DNA of 8,928 nt from Candidatus Gorgonimonas leptogorgiae (GTDB lineage Bacteria > Pseudomonadota > Gammaproteobacteria > Pseudomonadales > Endozoicomonadaceae), in assembly GCA_929200515.1 (NCBI GenBank), contig CAKNAD010000113.1, forward strand, positions 1 through 8,928. Reading direction: 5' to 3'. Numbering within the stretch: the stretch's first letter is position 1; every line of letters begins with the position of its first letter. This document shows positions 6,519-8,928 of the stretch, piece by piece. The translations under genes and the position numbers were made by a program. The notes below the pieces were generated by a model, which saw nothing but the letters and a program-made list of their open reading frames with translations, was not told where the DNA came from and did not search any database.

Positions 6519-6585
6519 ATAATAATCTCCTTATTTTTTAGATTTATTTTTATAAGTTACGGCAAATTTTAATTAAAAATTAAGT
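6519..6585 (-). promoter_or_regulatory. Conserved family leader: putative promoter plus RBS of the 578-aa gene
   Basis: On the minus strand this contains TTAATTAAAATTTGCCGTAA (TTGCCGTAA at 6557-6565), a TATAAAAA box, and AATAAGGAG (Shine-Dalgarno at 6527-6532) with an 8-nt spacer to the ATG. It is the third copy of the leader, at about the same distance from its start codon (39 nt to TTGCCGTAA, versus 35 and 38). Confidence 0.5.
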
Positions 6586-6665
6586 TAATATTGTTGTTGT
6601 ATCTTAAGGACAGGCATACCTAACTAGCATGCTTAGAGCAAAGATCGTTAGAAGACTAGCGTGGG
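6586..6665. other. Intergenic remainder after the kinase gene
   Basis: This 80-bp gap is less A+T-rich than the rest. It holds an 8-bp palindrome AGCATGCT (6626-6633) and two loosely similar ACTAGC-x-TG segments (~6623 and ~6654). No U-tract follows, so I do not call a terminator for the kinase gene. Confidence 0.4.
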
Positions 6666-8864
6666 TTATTCGTTTTCATTCTCAAATTTGTTAACTTTAA
6701 ATAGTAATTTATTCCGATTATCAGAAATATTACTTATTCTTTCATTAATATTTTGCAATTTACCTTTATTTTCACTTTTATTTTTATCTTTGTTTTTGTA
6801 TATCTTAGATATTTCTTTTCTATGTTTTTGGTAAAAATATTTTTCTATATTAAGGATTTGTAGCTCTCTTTCCATATTAACTAGGTTCAACTTAATTTCT
6901 GCTTGATTAGCTTGTTGTTGCAGTTGTTTAATCTCAGGTTCAGATCCTGGTTTATCTCTGAGGCTATTTATTTTTTCTTCAAGATCTTCTTTTTCATATT
7001 TAAACTCAAGATCTGTGATATCGCGACAGTGTGTTATTGTCAATTTATTGACAAGATAATCTCGTTCAAGAAAATCTAAGTGCATGATATCTTTTTTCTT
7101 CTTTTTAGAAGATATGTTTATTTTTTCCTCTAGCTCTGTCTTCTCTTTTAGTAATTCTATGCCTTTCATTTCCGCCTGCAAAGCTTTAACCTCATTACCC
7201 GTGATTTCAATGGACTGATTTAAATATTTAATATCTAATGCATTGCTATTTGGATTTTTTTGAGCTTGTTCAAGATCCTGTTCCAAATTAGCTAGCTCCT
7301 TAAATTTTTCCTGATGCTGGATTTGAAGTTCATAAACAGTATTTTTATCTTCTTTACTCATATGCTCATTAAAAAATGGTGATTCTAGAGCTTTTTCAGC
7401 AGAATATCTGAATTTGGGATTAACATTAAGTAGGTTCATAATAAGATCTTTGGTATCTTGTGATAAATTTTTGTTATGATTTATGTGTGTTATAAGTTCA
7501 GCGTATTTTGCAACGTCAAGCTGTTTAAAATCGGTTCCTTCAGCTGTCTTATAAAGATCATGAGGATGAATTCCAGTTAATAATTCTGCCATCATTATTC
7601 CCATAGACCAGCAATCAGCTTTTTCTGAGTAGTAGGTTCGGGGATTCAAAGTATCATTAGTATTATATACTTCAGGTGCCATATATAAGGGGGTTCCTGA
7701 TATACCACTAAATTTAGTTTCATCTGCTTCTTGCTGGCCGCCTTCATAACCTGAATCTATACTTACTCCAAAATCAGTTAGCGTAGCTTTGCCTTGATTA
7801 TTTATCAGTACATTAGCAGGTTTAATATCTAAGTGACCGATGCCTTGCTTATGAATAGTAGCTAGTTGTTTGAATAACTGATGGATGATTATACGGCAAG
7901 AGTTTTCTGGTATAGGGTTTCGGTTACCATTTTTTGAGGTTTTCATAGCATCTTTAAGTGTTGCACCACCATAAGGCATCATTATTTGATGATGTTTCCC
8001 TTGCTCATCTGTATATTCATATTGATCTGTAATTTGAATAGCATCCTTTACTTTTTTTTGGATAGTAATTTCGCGCTTAATATTATCTCTCCATTTATTT
8101 ATATTTTTTTCGGAGTCATGAAGTTGATCTTTTACAACATAAGTTTTCCGTAGTGGTTTTGTATTTAATTTAGAATTATCTGTTTGAGTTGTAGATTCGG
8201 ATGGGGGTTTATTTTTAGCTATAAATACAGTCCCAAATGCCCCACGGCCTAATATTTCTTTATTCTCGGTATCTAGCTCTTTTATATTTGGAGCATCTTG
8301 TACTTTTCCTATCATTTCAGGAATTACATCTTTGGCTCGAACAACTTTTGCAACACCAGAATCTTCTGTTGACTGAGGAGTATTTTGTATTGTTATATTG
8401 CTAGAAATGTTATTGTTTCTCTTACGAGGTGGTACTAGAGGTGGCGTTGCTTTGCTAGTTGTCGCATCTCTGTTCTGCTTATTTTTTTTAGTACGAGGTG
8501 CTACTGGTGGTGGCGTTGCTTTATCTTTCTTGTTAATTGCATCATCTCTGTTCTGATCATTTTTTTTAGTACGAGGTGCTACTAGTGGTGGCGTTTTCTT
8601 TATGGTAATTGTTTTATTTGGATTAATCTTTGATTGAACTTCATCGCTACTTACAGGTGTAACTTTTTTGTCTACTAGAGATATTCTAAAGTTTTGAGTT
8701 ATATTATGTGCTTTACTCTGTGTTAAATAGCATTGTGGTGTCTGCTTTTTAATATTATGCTTGCTTTTTTTTGTTTTTGTAGTTTGTTTTATTAAATTAT
8801 CTGACTTTTGTGATATTGATGGATTGTAATTATTGTTTGGTATTATTACGGACATATTATTCAC
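6666..8864 (-). CDS. Eukaryotic-type Ser/Thr protein kinase with SH3-ligand-like N-terminus and coiled-coil tail
   Basis: This 732-aa protein should transfer phosphate from ATP to Ser/Thr on protein substrates. Residues 1-190 are Lys/Asn/Pro-rich with PLVAPR (93-98), PPVAPR (119-124) and PLVPPR (142-147). The kinase domain (~203-498) is complete: Gly-loop GRGAFGTVF (206-214), Lys245 in YVVK, probable helix-C Glu265, catalytic loop HLDIKPAN (344-351, Asp346 and Asn351), DFG (364-366), APE (396-398), Asp417 in DCWSMG, and Arg486. The loop reads HLD rather than HRD, so it lacks the usual Arg. Residues 505-732 are highly charged and heptad-like, suggesting a coiled coil. No membrane segment follows the kinase domain, unlike PknB-type bacterial receptor kinases, so it is probably soluble. 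The longest start is GTG at 8864; ATG at 8855 (residue 4) is at least as likely, and neither has a good Shine-Dalgarno. The upstream region lacks the leader seen at the other three genes. A host-directed effector kinase is plausible but inferred. Confidence 0.92.
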   Translation of the reverse strand: MNNMSVIIPNNNYNPSISQKSDNLIKQTTKTKKSKHNIKKQTPQCYLTQSKAHNITQNFRISLVDKKVTPVSSDEVQSKINPNKTITIKKTPPLVAPRTKKNDQNRDDAINKKDKATPPPVAPRTKKNKQNRDATTSKATPPLVPPRKRNNNISSNITIQNTPQSTEDSGVAKVVRAKDVIPEMIGKVQDAPNIKELDTENKEILGRGAFGTVFIAKNKPPSESTTQTDNSKLNTKPLRKTYVVKDQLHDSEKNINKWRDNIKREITIQKKVKDAIQITDQYEYTDEQGKHHQIMMPYGGATLKDAMKTSKNGNRNPIPENSCRIIIHQLFKQLATIHKQGIGHLDIKPANVLINNQGKATLTDFGVSIDSGYEGGQQEADETKFSGISGTPLYMAPEVYNTNDTLNPRTYYSEKADCWSMGIMMAELLTGIHPHDLYKTAEGTDFKQLDVAKYAELITHINHNKNLSQDTKDLIMNLLNVNPKFRYSAEKALESPFFNEHMSKEDKNTVYELQIQHQEKFKELANLEQDLEQAQKNPNSNALDIKYLNQSIEITGNEVKALQAEMKGIELLKEKTELEEKINISSKKKKKDIMHLDFLERDYLVNKLTITHCRDITDLEFKYEKEDLEEKINSLRDKPGSEPEIKQLQQQANQAEIKLNLVNMERELQILNIEKYFYQKHRKEISKIYKNKDKNKSENKGKLQNINERISNISDNRNKLLFKVNKFENENE
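6669..7352 (-). other. Predicted coiled-coil tail of the kinase (residues ~505-732)
   Basis: The segment is dominated by Glu, Lys, Gln, Leu and Ile with heptad-like spacing, for example ELANLEQDLEQAQ, ALQAEMKGIELLKEKTELEE and EIKQLQQQANQAEIKLN. There is almost no Pro apart from breaks near 537 and 639-643. It probably mediates oligomerisation or partner binding. I see no second enzymatic domain in it. Confidence 0.65.
7371..8258 (-). other. Protein kinase catalytic domain, residues ~203-498
   Basis: All invariant catalytic positions of the Hanks-type fold are present in order, from the Gly-loop to the subdomain XI arginine. A ~25-residue insert rich in Ser/Thr/Asn (about 217-240) sits between the Gly-loop and Lys245. 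The segment between DFG and APE is about 30 residues and contains SGISGTPLYMAPE, typical of Ser/Thr kinases. Catalytic Asp346 is encoded at 7827-7829. Confidence 0.92.
8424..8595 (-). repeat. Three imperfect in-frame repeats encoding PxxxPR/PxxPxR motifs
   Basis: Two ~52-bp units (about 8466-8517 and 8544-8595) are nearly identical. A shorter third copy covers about 8421-8452. Each encodes a TPP(L/P)V(A/P)PR core followed by a Lys/Asn-rich spacer (TKKN-x-QNRD in two copies). The protein spacing is 26 and 23 residues. The DNA-level similarity indicates recent tandem duplication within the linker. Confidence 0.8.
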
Positions 8865-8928
8865 TAATTTTAATTATTAACAAATGGATATAATATTATC
8901 GTTAAATATCATGTAGGTTTTAGTTATT
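8865..8928. other. Upstream region of the kinase gene, cut by window end
   Basis: These 64 bp are very A+T-rich. On the minus strand, GATAATATTATATCC offers several -10-like hexamers, but no -35 or Shine-Dalgarno stands out. It does not contain the TTGCCGTAA leader of the other genes. Confidence 0.4.

Noticed and set aside
6575..6595. PmrA-like TTAAT repeats upstream of the 578-aa gene
   Set aside because: Two TTAAT copies occur in the leader, but they are 7 nt apart rather than the 11 expected of the Legionella PmrA site. The other two leaders do not keep them, so this is A+T-rich chance.
6626..6633. Palindrome AGCATGCT as an operator or terminator after the kinase gene
   Set aside because: It is only 8 bp with no loop, no U-tract and no second copy in the window.
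8421..8595. CRISPR-like or intergenic tandem array
   Set aside because: The repeats are imperfect, in frame and inside the kinase coding sequence, with no unique spacers of constant length.

Overview
The window is very A+T-rich bacterial DNA. Three of the four genes have clear Shine-Dalgarno sequences (AAGG, AAGGG, AAGGAG), and the genes are dense and intron-free. All four genes lie on the minus strand and resemble the accessory, eukaryote-facing gene content of a host-associated intracellular bacterium, such as Legionellales-, Rickettsiales- or Amoebophilus-like lineages. The sequence alone does not settle the species. No housekeeping genes, tRNAs, rRNAs, IS elements or CRISPR arrays are visible.

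In transcription order (high to low coordinates), the first gene (8864-6666) encodes a 732-aa protein. It has a proline-rich N-terminus with three SH3-ligand-like motifs, a complete eukaryotic-type Ser/Thr protein kinase domain, and a long charged coiled-coil tail. The second gene (6518-4782) encodes a 578-aa protein with a Lys/Pro-rich disordered N-terminus and a roughly 390-aa C-terminal module that I do not recognise. The third gene (4439-723) encodes a 1238-aa protein that ends in a homologous copy of that module. In front of the module it carries the ATP-binding and phosphohistidine domains of the PEP synthase/pyruvate phosphate dikinase superfamily, without the PEP/pyruvate-binding barrel. 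The fourth gene (573 to beyond base 1) is cut by the window edge. Its first ~70 residues match the N-terminus of the 1238-aa protein, and its later part matches the 578-aa protein at ~95% DNA identity over 150 bp.

The second, third and fourth genes form a paralogous, mosaic family. Each is preceded by a related ~65-bp leader containing TTGCCGTAA (ATGCCGTAA in one), a TATAAAAT-like box and the ribosome binding site, so each is probably transcribed from its own similarly controlled promoter. A bulged hairpin at 4650-4702 is the best terminator candidate.

The most interesting reading is an array of candidate secreted effectors built by domain shuffling. Two different phosphotransfer chemistries (a protein kinase and a dikinase-type core) sit beside a lineage-specific C-terminal module and SH3-ligand-like linkers. 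The domain calls rest on visible motifs. Secretion and host targeting are inference.
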